From the NCBI RefSeq assembly GCF_001632365.1, contig NW_024468581.1, positions 47,679 to 111,678 of the forward strand: a stretch of DNA of 64,000 nt, given 5' to 3'. Positions 49,241-59,504 of this stretch are shown here, piece after piece. Under the pieces are notes generated by a model. It did not search any database. It worked only from the letters and a program-made list of their open reading frames with translations, and had not been told where the DNA came from. Source of the DNA: Laetiporus sulphureus 93-53. Lineage: Eukaryota > Basidiomycota > Agaricomycetes > Polyporales > Laetiporaceae. A program made the translations under genes and the position numbers. The number at the start of each line of letters is the position of its first letter. The first letter of the stretch is position 1.

Positions 49241-51110
49241 AATATGCTGGTGAGACGTAAATATCAATGAATCTCTATCCCATCGAATACAATAAGTAGA
49301 TTATGCAGTGTCAGATCATCAATGCTCATAAGCTCAGTCATTCACATGCCTTGCCTAATTGCAAGTCACCTCAGCTTATGATCTTGACAATGATGTTGGT
49401 GATCATCAAGCCAGTATATGCCATGATGAGGATGATGCCCCAGCTCCACAGAAGGAAGTAGCCATTCCACGGCACGAAAATCAGCGTGGCAAGGAGAAGC
49501 ATGAGCAGCCCACTGCCCGTGATGATGAGCATCGTGGAGAAGTGCAGAGGGTATGGCTCAGTGGTCTGCCAGATGATGTAGGAGCCCGAGATGCCAACAC
49601 TGAGGAGGATGTTCAGCATCGGCCCACCGTAACATGCTGAGAAGCCCATGATCAGGGCGAATACCTGGAAGACAGCATAAGCAAACGAGAGTGACGTGCT
49701 GGCATCGTATGTACTGCTACACTCATGTTTGCAACTAAATCAGTCAGAGAATTCCCAACAGCGAATATTGTAAGCCCAATGATAGTGTCAGACAAGCCAA
49801 ATATGAAACTGAACATCTGAGAATTGTCAGATCAGTAATGAGACTATGCAATTAACGAAGACCACTCAACCTGTAGAACCTCTACAACCTCATCTGCAAT
49901 CGCCATAATCCAAACAACAGCAACCATGAAGCCCATGGTACAGCGCATCAGCTGCGCACCGGCGTGCGTACCTCGATCCGAGAAAACTGCAACGATGATC
50001 CCCACAGTGAAGCCCGCCACGCCCGTCACCAGCAGCAGCCACAGTTCATGCTTCGTCCTGTCTAATCGTCCATCAAGGTCAGTGAATTATCTCACGCCGT
50101 TCTCCAGGTAGGCAGCACTCACCGAACAAAATAGCAACACAAAAGAGCAGCCCAAGGGTGCACTGCACTGCCATTAGCCACTTGTTATATTTCAGCTCAT
50201 GCATCTCCTCTGCTACCTCGTCCTCCGCGATCAGCGTGCGTTCTATGTCTTCCTCCTCGAAGTCGACCAACCGGCTCTCACCCCCACCTGCGATGCCGCG
50301 CAGCTTCTTGCGCTCGTGCCTAACATCCTCATATGCCGTCACCACCACGGGCAGCGTCAGTGTCAGTGCCATCACTGTGGGCGCTGCAAGCATCACTGCG
50401 ACCTTGCCCAGGAGTGGTTTGCTCTCGATCTCATGCAGCGTAGAGAACACGATATGAAACACGTGCCCAAGGACACGTGCTATCCGCTGCCACTGTGTTG
50501 GTGAAACATACTGATGTGACTGTGAGTCTGTCTCCATCTCCATCTCAGCCTCTGATACTATGGAAGATGCTGGCATGTGCAATATTATCGGGAGCACCAC
50601 TGGCTGAGGTGAATGTGAGCACGAACGCTCAAGCTGATGAGGAAATGATTGCGGTGATCGGTCGCTCAGTGGGATGCCCAGTGCAGCATCTCATGGATTC
50701 TGTTCAATGCCTGACAGTGGTGTGTGCCAGTGCGAGCATGTATGATGATGTTGGTGATAATGGCCTTCAGGGTATGGCGACAGTGGACTTTCGAACATGC
50801 TGAGCGAGGACCCAGACACCTCCTGCTGTAGCAATGTGATGATCTGCCTGAACTCAAGGGCATCTACGAGGGAGAATGATGGCAGAGCACTGACATGTGA
50901 GGAATGTGAGGATGGAGAACGTGTTTGAGGATGGGGAGGGAAGTCAGTTTGCAACCCGAGCTGAGGAAGCACGGGATTTGAGTGGGCACGCGACCTCAGA
51001 AAGTTGTAGTTCAGTATCTGCAGCGTTGATGAGGCTTCTGGTGTAGGTAGTGCTATAGGAGCCTAAGCTTAAGGGCTACCATTCAAAATGACAGGGAAGG
51101 CTCACTCACA
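49241..51110 (-). pseudogene. Ca2+-exchanger gene fragment captured in element copy I
   Basis: Minus-strand copy of the 3' half of the exchanger gene at 7.1-9.8 kb, covering part of exon 2, exons 3-5 with their introns, and about 150 bp of 3' flank. The last exon (49649-49371) stays open but differs at many residues (for example R to W, P to L, V to I). Nearly all of these come from CpG to TpG or CpA. Stops and small indels occur further up. The junction to the dioxygenase relic lies at a shared GTACAA-like stretch near 49236-49247. No start codon or promoter is evident, so no product is expected. Introns are retained, so it was copied as DNA, not from mRNA. Confidence 0.9.
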
Positions 51111-51757
51111 TGCATCCTGATATAGTTCCTTGTCGTCGCTTCTGCCACCCACATGCTCCTCGCACTCTGGATCGACATCGCAGTCACGCTTCATGCTCTG
51201 GATTAAATGCTGATAAGACTGTCTATGTGAATGATGGTGCACATGTAATGCTGCCTGGTGGTAGCCATGCTGGGCTGCATGAGGATGCAAGCAGAAGGGG
51301 TATCATTTTCAAGATATCATTATCGTGATTGTCTGCGTCTTACTGATGATGCTTGCTCACTTTCTTGAACGCATTGTGGAGTGACGCAAAAGATGATTAG
51401 TGGGAGTGCTGGATGGGGTGGGTAGAGGAAGGAGGAGGGTGAGGATGAGGGCGAGGTGAATGAGCGCCATCAGAGGTGCAGGTCATGTGACCTTTGTCCA
51501 CCGTGCGCACCTCCCCCCTCTGGCAATCTCCTGAGTGAGGGTGGGGAGATGGATCTGAAGTGTAGGCTAACAGGTGGATAGCCCATGACAGCAGGGCCAA
51601 GTACACAGATGAGTGGCAAGTTCATGGGCAGAAAACGAAGAGATGGCTGGTCACCTGCACCAGGCTCGAGGGAATCACTTTTGGCTGGCCCACACAGGTC
51701 AAAGGCATACAATGACTTATCCATGTGGTTTCTCTTTAAGAGAAGCCACACTGGGGG
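51111..51757. repeat. Unknown captured segment plus element flank, paired with 58419-59035
   Basis: The first part (to about 51370) encodes on the minus strand pieces such as IPLLLAS and DCDVDPECEEHV. They come from an unidentified gene fused to the exchanger fragment. The second part (51380-51757) is a conserved flank with the run GTGGAGTGACGCAAAAGATG at 51376-51396. Both parts recur in the same order in the second element, which shows that the fusion existed before the element was copied. A G-rich purine stretch lies at 51415-51455. Confidence 0.7.
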
Positions 51758-51760
51758 TAC

Positions 51761-51917
51761 CATTAGGCCAGCCAGACTCCACAGCTTTGTGCTTGATAGA
51801 AATATTGTATGCAGTGTTGTCTGTTGCACAACAGCAAGGAGGGACAAGGCACGGGCATCACTTTCATAATGCATCTGCATGCGTCAGCACCCAAGCACAA
51901 GTAGTAATGCACTTTCA
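51761..51917. repeat. Junction patchwork: tRNA-like 30-mer and a possible Sem1-region scrap
   Basis: 51761-51790 repeats the tRNA-derived 30-mer of 46618-46648. Sequence at about 51835-51893 (AGCAAGGAGGGACAAGGCAC and GCATGCGTCAGCACC) resembles 46190-46285 next to sem1. The similarity is patchy, and an origin from that locus is only a suggestion. Confidence 0.35.
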
Positions 51918-52031
51918 TCCTTCTTTTTCATCTGGCCACTCTCACATGACTGCATGGTGGAAGAGGATTACTTGGTGTGTCATTTCTATCTCGCTCCTCG
52001 CTTGCGTGACTCAGAAGCTCTGACTGCCTGC
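51918..52031 (+). pseudogene. Fragment of the Git1-like transporter gene
   Basis: About 114 bases correspond to 41573-41688, the penultimate exon ([16 protein letters not shown]) and the following intron. Differences include CGG to TGG, CCG to CCA and GTCG to GTCA, again CpG decay. The fragment is too short to code for anything. Confidence 0.85.
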
Positions 52032-52137
52032 ATGTAGAAAGTAACAAAATAGGACAAAATTCATGAAAAATCACAATATTTCAAGCATCGACTTTGTCAT
52101 ACATCCCATATCTTTTTCAGATGGATGAATGAGTGAA

Positions 52138-55100
52138 GTGAGGAATGGAGATTCTCTGGATGCCATCCCAGTTCTCCACCTCATGGGGCAAAACTCTACC
52201 TCGCATCATGACAGCATCATCTAATGTCAACCTGACTAAGTCAACAAGTCTAAGCACATATCTTAAGCAAATAATCACCGGGTAACATTCTGACCATCAG
52301 TCCTAAAGACGTGAAGCGAATGCTCCCTCCAGTGAAACCTCCAGGAGCGACAATTATTATGCATCCCTTGGAAGGATCATATTTGTCGGTGTGCTTGGGG
52401 GATTGACCGTTGACTAGAATCTCCCTTCCTTCCATCACCAACAGATCAATCTTGCCTAGGAGATCAGCAAATGGGTTATCTTTTTCCATACTCTTTCTTA
52501 TCAACAATGCACTTTCGTAAAACTGTGGATCGGCTGCTTCGATAACTGAGTTAATGCACAATGAAAGAACTTCCATAGACTTGACAATCGATGTCACATA
52601 TCTCAAGGCAGTTGCAGTCCTGACAAAGTCTCTACTTGGTACAACCTCGCTGGATGGCTATATCACAAATTTAATTTATGCTCCAGTTAATGATTTTTAA
52701 CTCACTGATTGTCCGATTCCATGTCAGCATCTAACCAAGTTGATCTCCCCTCACATGCCTTCATTTTTGGTATACTGATGGGTCTTTTTTCATTTGAGCA
52801 TCAGAGGTACGTGATTGAAGAACATATGAAGGTCATTGATTAACATTTTTTGCAATCAATATCAGTAACATTTAAAAAAACAATATATTACAAAACTCAC
52901 CTGCCCACGGGCCTTGATAAATCTAGGTAAATGATATACCAGCTTTTGTCCATCAGATGAATAGGCAGACCTGGGATTGTTGTCATCTCAGGTCTCCCAG
53001 TAAGGCAGGTTTAGGTTTTCACTTATGCTTAGAGCCCTTCACAGCATCTGCAAAATTGAAGTCGAAGATCTCTGAATTTGGGTTAGCTATATTGTATATT
53101 GTTATAAAAAAATACCTACTTTTATTTGCTTCCACTCTTTCAGTCATCTTTCTCGCTTCATTTTGCAAGTTGACCTTCATGCGCTGCTCTGCCTTCTCCT
53201 TGTTCCTGGATAAGATGCAATGTTGTCAACATCAATTATACATAAGCTCTAAACACTTACACTTTCGGGCATCTTTGCCTCTTTTTGTCACGCTTATCAT
53301 GGGGCTTAGCGCTAGCACCTTCATTATGGAACTTGGTTGTAGCATCTTCAATGTCTTAGTTATTGAACTTAGCAGCAGCATCTTCAACATCTTGGTTGTC
53401 AGACTTAGAGGGAGCATCTTCAACATTTTGATTGTCGAACTTAGAGGGAGCATGCTCAACGTCTTCGTCGTCAGACATATCCAACAACTCTTCATCTTCG
53501 AATACCTCTTTTCGGAGCTCTTCAAGCCTTTCTGTGGACAATGAACTGTTGAGGTGAGCCTTCAAGCATTGTTGAACAAAGTTAAGACTTACGCTTTTAT
53601 GTCTTCTATGACATGATTCCACAACAATTGTGTCACCTCCTAAATAATGAGGTTAGAACCATGATGCTTGCATAGTGAACAAATACTCACCATATCCTCA
53701 CCTTGATCAGGCAGTTGCACCATCTCAATATCCTCTTGGTCATTGTTGCTGTCCTTGTTGCCGGATTCTCTCTCCCAGTTCATGTCATTGCTCATGTCCT
53801 GGTCCAACAGAGACTTCTTCACCTTCTTCATGCATTGCTCTTCTAGGTGAATCTTGTCTTCATGATTGTCATCCTCCACCATGTTGTGGCTTCCAACCTG
53901 GTCCAGGAAGTAGTTGATTGCCTCCAAAAAGATGTCATTCACAATGAGTACGCCAATGTAGAAATCAAGTACCATGTCACTGATGTCATTGACTCTCCAC
54001 CGTAGGATGCACTTATTCTGAACGGATCACCTTCATGCTCAAAGAAGTTGAAGAAGCTGCCACCATGCGACAGCATGTCATCACCATCGACATGCACCAC
54101 CTGTGAGTGCAGCTTGGTGAGGTTCTTCGAATCATCCTTCCAGTCCATCTTCTGGGCCTGTTTGTTATAAGATATACAATTAGCCTGGTGGCATTGGAGT
54201 TGCGATCTATTACTCTTACCTGAGGCTTCACATCACATTTTCACAAGAACTCAAGCATGGATTATGTAATGCCATCTGTGTCAGGCTGAATGTCCTCCAC
54301 TGAGGGATGCAGCATGTAGCAGTACTCCTTCTTCAGCACTCTGTTCGAGAAATACAGATTTTCCTTGAAGTGCTGCATGTGTTGTTGGGCAACGACGACG
54401 TGTCTGCATAACGTGTGAAGTGCCCACTCACAAATTCTAGCATGAAACACTGAGACTTCCTCGAATTCCATGCGACCCAGACATCCTCCAGAAAGCTGAG
54501 TGTGACCTGGTCTGAGTTGTGCTGCGCTTGCATCATGAACATGTTGTGGTTCATGAGCATGACAGCCCAGAACTTCAGGATCCCCTTTAGGATGCTCCAC
54601 CGGTCTTCATATATGGATAAGAGAAACTCATGTGCATGACACTTTACATGCTGGATAGCATGCCCTGTTAGCTCACTCTATCAAGGATGGAGGAGGATGG
54701 AAGCACACCTAGAATAAGCTCACAATGCCCAAGTTCCCTTTGAATCCCCTGCAGCTTTGCCACATACTCGTCGGTCAGCTCAACATTGCTGAGGGGATTT
54801 TTCTCCATCGAGTCTTCAGGGGATGCATATTTGATGCCCTTGCTGCTCATTGTGAGGCTCTAGGAAAGGATGGTGAGGCAAAGAGGTGGTGAGACTTGGT
54901 CATATAACAGACGGCTTCTGAACAAATTTGGCTCAGCCACAGTGTCAAAGGGATAGACTCTGCGATACTCCACTGCGACCACTAATTGGTGCCACATATG
55001 TCGAAAGTACTTCCACTTTCTGCACTCTGAATATCCTGCAATTTGGTTCACATCTATCATGTCTTTGTACAACATACCTGAACCTCAGAGATAGAATGCT

Positions 55101-55470
55101 CATACGCCTTCTTGACCAGCCCTTCGTGCCTTTCAGCCCTTTATGATCCATGAGGTTCACCAGGGTCTGCTCGTCATAGACTGATATGTTCATCAGCAAG
55201 TGCTTCTGCATAGCATCGACCTAATTCCTCATCATCAGTTCATGAGCATAGGAATATCGTGAGGACCACAGACCATCTTCTGCAGGTCCATAATCTGAAG
55301 GTCCGATGTATACTGCAATGTGTTCACTTCAGCCCAAGACACCGGCATGCTACCACAGGTCTGAACAAAGCTCAACTGGACACTGGTATCATCCGGTCTG
55401 ACCAAAAGGATCTGTTTCGTCTCATTGAAGTTCACAGCATGCCCGTCCCTGTCAATCTCTCAATGAAAGT
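52138..55470 (-). pseudogene. TET/JBP-like 2OG-Fe(II) dioxygenase gene relic, element copy II
   Basis: Minus-strand relic that keeps the catalytic domain. At the 3' end it reads SPKHTDKYDPSKG, with the HxD iron site (about 52400-52360), then GGFTGGSIRF and LGLMVRMLP. After a likely intron (about 52265-52209) come MMRGRVLPHEVENWDG and QRISIPHFTH, carrying the distal His and the 2-oxoglutarate-binding Arg. Upstream lie KLVYHLPRFIKARGQ (about 52955-52910), a basic KRDKKRQRCPK stretch, and acidic repeats of about 11-13 residues (53470-53330). Further up are unknown segments at 53975-53640, 54600-54260, 54850-54670 and 55435-55235. Stops created by G to A or C to T (for example WET-stop-DD near 52985) show it is dead. 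This pattern matches fungal TET/JBP-type dioxygenases, which act on 5-methylcytosine or thymine in related proteins; that activity is inference. Whether the upstream segments belong to the same gene is unsure. Confidence 0.6.
53330..53490 (-). repeat. Acidic tandem peptide repeats in the dioxygenase relic
   Basis: About four repeats of a 33-39 nt unit with the consensus DNQxVEDAxSK. A weaker set sits at 48340-48490 in element copy I. The number and spelling of units differ between copies, as expected for slippage. Confidence 0.7.
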
Positions 55471-56095
55471 ACCGCGTTCCAGCGCGAAACTGTGAGCAGC
55501 GACTGATGAGGCAAATGCGCAGTGAGTGACCATTGATCTTCTCACCTCAGACATCAAATGCTGGCAAGAGTATGGTCTGATGAGCCACATCTATCTCAAG
55601 TATATGATATATGTACATCTGTACAACAGCGGCATAATATGAGCACTGAGTTATACACGACATCAGCATACAGGTGGAGCAATGATAGGATGAGAACTTC
55701 GAACATTTTGATTAGGTTTGCTCCTGGTGATCTCGATGAACCATGCCTGGAGGCATGCACAGTTATAACCATCCATATAGTGTTATGAGGTTAAGCGCAT
55801 ACTGAGAGAAAAGTCAGCGGAGGTTCCTGACACATCAATGATATGCCATCATACAAACCAGTGACACATTTCACTGGAGCATCAAGACAGTGAAATGCTT
55901 CACTCTCGATGACCTGCGTGCAGATCTCGCTGCTGACACTGAACCCAGGCCAGCTGCCCTTGACCATGACCAAGCTGGAATCATATGAGCAAAGCTTTCA
56001 TAGGAAAACACTACGAGCGCACCAGTTAGTCTTTTTGATTGACACCTTGATGGTCTCAATATCGAGTGGGCGGACGATGTGCAAGTGTCACAGTT

Positions 56096-57732
56096 TTACC
56101 CTGACATATTTACTTTTGCTACAAAGTCCTGCATAAGTCAACCTATGACTGGATACAGAAGTGCCCACCTTTATACTGGTCTATCAAAGTGGATACTTGG
56201 ACCTGTCACAAGTTAACACCAGCTACACAGCAGACTTGACTGTGTCTACCACGTGACCAATGAAGCACCCGATCTGATCACTCAGTCACATGATCAGATA
56301 AGGGGCTTATACCTTTAGGCATGATAGCAGCACCTACCTGTCACATTATTAAGTGGCAACTTTCTTTTTGCACCAATAAAGTCATCATTCAGCAACCACA
56401 AGTGGTTATTCGGATGCCAACCTTCATATTGGTCTCACAACATAGATACTTAGACAAACAGCACAATATCACCACATACATCGTGAATATGACTGTGTCT
56501 ACCACATGACCACCAAGCGCCCATGATTCAGCCACTCAGTCACATGACACTGGCCACTTGCCCTATTCAGAAGTTATCAGGCGTTGGTCACGTGACACCA
56601 GGCCACTTGCTCAGAATGGAACTCTTTGGCCCACAATAGGCTTACCCATGCTCATTGGACCATCAAGCTAGCAAGCATCCAATTCGCTGCTCAATAGCAG
56701 CACCAACTACATGGCTGCCAAATAGTAGCACCAGCATTAGAATATGCGCTATGGCAAAACCCCCATTGACCACTCAATAAGTGGCACCACTTCAGCTACT
56801 CAAATAGTGACACCACGTTCAGGCAATTATCTTATTGGGTAAAGTAGTATTACCTTGGCGTATCCACGGCCTTCATAGATAGTTGCTATAGCAAAGTCCA
56901 GAATCATTACTGGTTTTGGCAATATGTTCACATGTAGACAGGACAGGACCCCAGTAAGTACACCATGGTTAGGGTACCCAGGGTCCACCACTACATGTAT
57001 ATAAGCACATGAGGATCTAAGGGAAGACCTTACATTCATTCATCTATTTCATGCAGCCTAAGAAGCCTTCACCCCCTCTTTGTGTGACATAAGGCTATGG
57101 GCCCTTTGAGCCCCTTTTTGTAGGCTGCATGTCACTGCATGCCTTTTTGACCTAGCCCCCTTGTGGCAGGTCCTTATTTTGGTTTTTGTGCAGGTCACTG
57201 AGCGTGGCTAGCACCTTGCAGCCATTTCCTTGCCTTTTAGCAGGATCTATGATGTGCCGTGACACTACCCTATTAGCTATATCCAATAGGACCAACACCA
57301 TTGGCCCCTCAATAAGTGGCACCACTTCAGTCAGCAACAAAGGTGGCACCATGTTATACAATTATCTCATTGGGTAACCTCATGACCAATAGTAGGTAGT
57401 TGTCATGGTGAGACCAGAACCATTACTGGTTCTGGCATTATGTTCACATGTAGGTACCAGAGATTTCACAGTAGCACAAGTGCCAGGGGCTCTGCCATAC
57501 ATGTATATGTATAAGCACCAGTAAGGAACTGGGTATCCCCAGTTTCATTCAACTATTTCATGAGGCCTACAACGGCCATTACCCTCTCTTTTGTGTGATA
57601 AGGCTAGAGGCCCTTTGAGCCACCTTTTACCTCATGTCATCATCCACCACTGGCGATGAGTCACAGGATGCAGGCAGCACCTTGCAGCCAGCTCCTTGCC
57701 TCTCTAGGCAGGAGTCACAATGCGCTGTGACA
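56096..57732 (+). mobile_element. Older solo LTR (TSD GCAAG) carrying a nested LTR
   Basis: Starts TGTCAC and ends GTGACA, flanked by GCAAG at 56091-56095 and 57733-57737. Without the nested insert it is about 706 bp. It is a diverged member of the same family as the other two: it shares the phrases AAGTGGCACCACTTCAG and GGCCCTTTGAGCC. It interrupts the E1-beta fragment. Confidence 0.9.
56339..57264 (+). mobile_element. Younger solo LTR nested in the older one (TSD CTACC)
   Basis: 926 bp from TGTCAC to GTGACA, flanked by CTACC at 56334-56338 and 57265-57269. Close in sequence to 47330-48243, including the internal TATATAAG (about 56998). It lies inside the older LTR, so it inserted later. 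Confidence 0.92.
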
Positions 57733-58099
57733 GCAAGTTGATGATCTCCACTGTGATACCCTCTTTCACGAGCTCTTCTGCTGCATTGAGACTGTGCAAG
57801 ACCATTAAACTATGGGTGACAATAGTCATGTCAGAACCCTCATGCTCGACCATGGCTTTGTCGATCGGAAGGATGAAGTTGTCAAACATTGCTTCCGCAG
57901 ACATCGGGAAGCTGTGGCCATATATCATCTCGTTCTCGAGAAAAATGGTTGGACTGGAATCATGAATGGCAGCCTGTAGTACTAGCTTGCTACAAAAACA
58001 GCTGTCATTATGGATAAACACATCACACACCTTCAACAGGCCTTTGCAATCCTCCAAACTCCAAGGACTGATAACCTTCAGACCTGGGATAGCGCTGCG

Positions 58100-58418
58100 G
58101 CCCCCTGCAGCTTCTCACACTCATGCCCAACATCCTCATATGCTGTCACCACCATGGGCAGCATCAGTGTCAGTGCCATCACTGTGGGTGCTGCAAGCAC
58201 CGCTGTGACCTTGCCCAGAAATGGCTTGCTTCCGATCCCATGCAATGTAGGGAACACGATATGGAATGCATGCCCGAGAATGCATGTGATCTGCTGCCAC
58301 CACATCGGTGAAACATATTGATGCAAATGTGACTCTGTCTCCATCTCTGTCTCAGCCTCCGTAATGACAGGAAAGGCCCACTCATGTGCATCCCAATATG
58401 GTTCCTCAATGTTGCTTC
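58100..58418 (-). pseudogene. Ca2+-exchanger fragment in element copy II
   Basis: Minus-strand remnant of exchanger exon 2. EEPYWDAHEWAFPV is joined, by a deletion of about 570 bp relative to copy I, to HQYVSPMWWQQITCILGHAF and a stretch reading KPFLGKV, VMALTLMLP and VVTAYEDVGHECEKLQ. CpG to TpG/CpA changes are again prominent. It is fused to the E1-beta piece at one end and to the unknown captured segment at the other. Confidence 0.88.
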
Positions 58419-59035
58419 TGTCGTTTACATGCTCCTCGCACTCTGGATCAACATCGCAGTTGCACTCTGGGTTGAACGCCAATAAGACTATTTGTGCAAA
58501 TGATGGTGCATGTGTAATGGCACCTGATGATAGCTGTGCTGGGCTGCACAGAGATGCAAGCAGAAGGGGTATTGTCTCCAAGACATTGTTATCACAATTG
58601 TCTGCGTTGTACTGGTGACACTCACTCACTTTTTTGAACATGTTGCGGAGTGACGCAAAAGATGATTAGTGGGAGTGCTGGATGGGGTGGGTAGAGAAAG
58701 GATGAGGGCAAGGTGGAGGAGGGTGAGGATGAGGGCAAGGTGGATGAGCACCGTCAGAGGTGCAGGTTATGTGACCTTTGTCCACCATGCGCACCTCCCC
58801 CCTCTGGCAATCTCCTGAGTGAGGGTGGGGAGATGGATCCAAAGTGTAGGCTGACAGGTGGATAGCCCATGACAGCAGGGCCAAGTACACAGATGAGTGG
58901 CAAGTTTATGGGCAGAAAACGAAGAGATGGCTGGTCGCCTGCACCAGGCTTGAGGGGATCACTTTTGGCTGGCCCACACAGGTCAAAGGTATACAATGAC
59001 TTATCCATGCAGTTTCTCTCAAAGAGAAGCCACAC
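58419..59035. repeat. Unknown captured segment plus element flank, paired with 51111-51757
   Basis: Same order as in element copy I: minus-strand CNCDVDPECEEHV and IPLLLASLCSPAQLSSG, then the flank beginning at GCGGAGTGACGCAAAAGATG (58646). Similarity to copy I stops at about 59035, inside GAAGCCACACTGAGGG, which marks the common element edge. Confidence 0.7.
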
Positions 59036-59400
59036 TGAGGGTCTGAGGCATACTCTGACATTATCCCCGGTGGTGCCTTGCTTGACCCCCCCTTCCCTAG
59101 CACATAGAAGAGTCATGGAAACAGATAAGAGTGACCCAGAGGAGCAGAGACAAGACCATGTTGAGGTGACACAAAGGCGACAATGGCAAGGAGAGCAACG
59201 ATGGTGAGGCAATGACGGCGACGAGGAGGATGGCGACAAGGACAAGTGATAATGCTTGACATGACAATACTAAAACAAAAATGTGATGTTGGGATTATTA
59301 CTGGCCCATAATGGTAATTTGAAAATACAAGAATTATCGTTAAATCTCAAATACCATAGCTCAAAACAAATAAAGTGAGTTGTGAAAAGCGAAAAAGAAT

Positions 59401-59470
59401 GACAGGCCAGGGACTCAAACCCTAAATCTTTAACTCAGAGACTAACATGTTACCACTACACCAATCTGCC
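59401..59470 (-). pseudogene. CpG-decayed tRNA-Gln(CTG)-like sequence
   Basis: The minus strand reads GGCAGAUUGGUGUAGUGGUA with anticodon region UCUCUGA, and a T arm with UUUGAGUCC where UUCGAxUCC is expected. The acceptor stem has one mismatch and weak pairs, and the anticodon loop is one base short. It resembles tRNA-Gln after CG to TG change, or a tRNA-derived SINE head. Probably not functional. Confidence 0.55.
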
Positions 59471-59504
59471 TTGTAAAACAACTGCTTGCAAAAATGTAAT
59501 ATGA

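Larger units (their letters stand above)
55800..58095 (-). pseudogene. Pyruvate dehydrogenase E1-beta fragment, split by LTR insertions
   Basis: Minus-strand piece of the E1-beta subunit of mitochondrial pyruvate dehydrogenase. It starts with PGLKVISPWSLEDCKGLLK (58090-58035) and continues after an intron of about 55 nt with AAIHDSSPTIFLENEMIYG, SFPMS, and then GSDMTIVTHS and GITVEIINL (to 57737). After the LTR block come IVRPLDIETIKVSIKKTN (about 56083-56030), another intron, and GFSVSSEICTQVIESEAF plus LDAPVKCVTG (about 55960-55865). Removing the LTR and one target duplication restores reading frame across INL/RPLD. Introns are kept, so the capture was at DNA level. The N-terminal half and the extreme C-terminus are missing. 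It is fused at about 58095-58105 to the exchanger fragment. Confidence 0.88.

Noticed and set aside
47330..57732. A full-length LTR retrotransposon bounded by two of the LTRs
   Set aside because: Each LTR has its own target duplication and no gag, protease, reverse transcriptase or integrase motifs lie between them; they are separate solo LTRs.
46649..59035. Classic repeat-induced point mutation (CpA to TpA)
   Set aside because: The changes I checked by eye are at CpG, not CpA, so methyl-CpG deamination explains them better.
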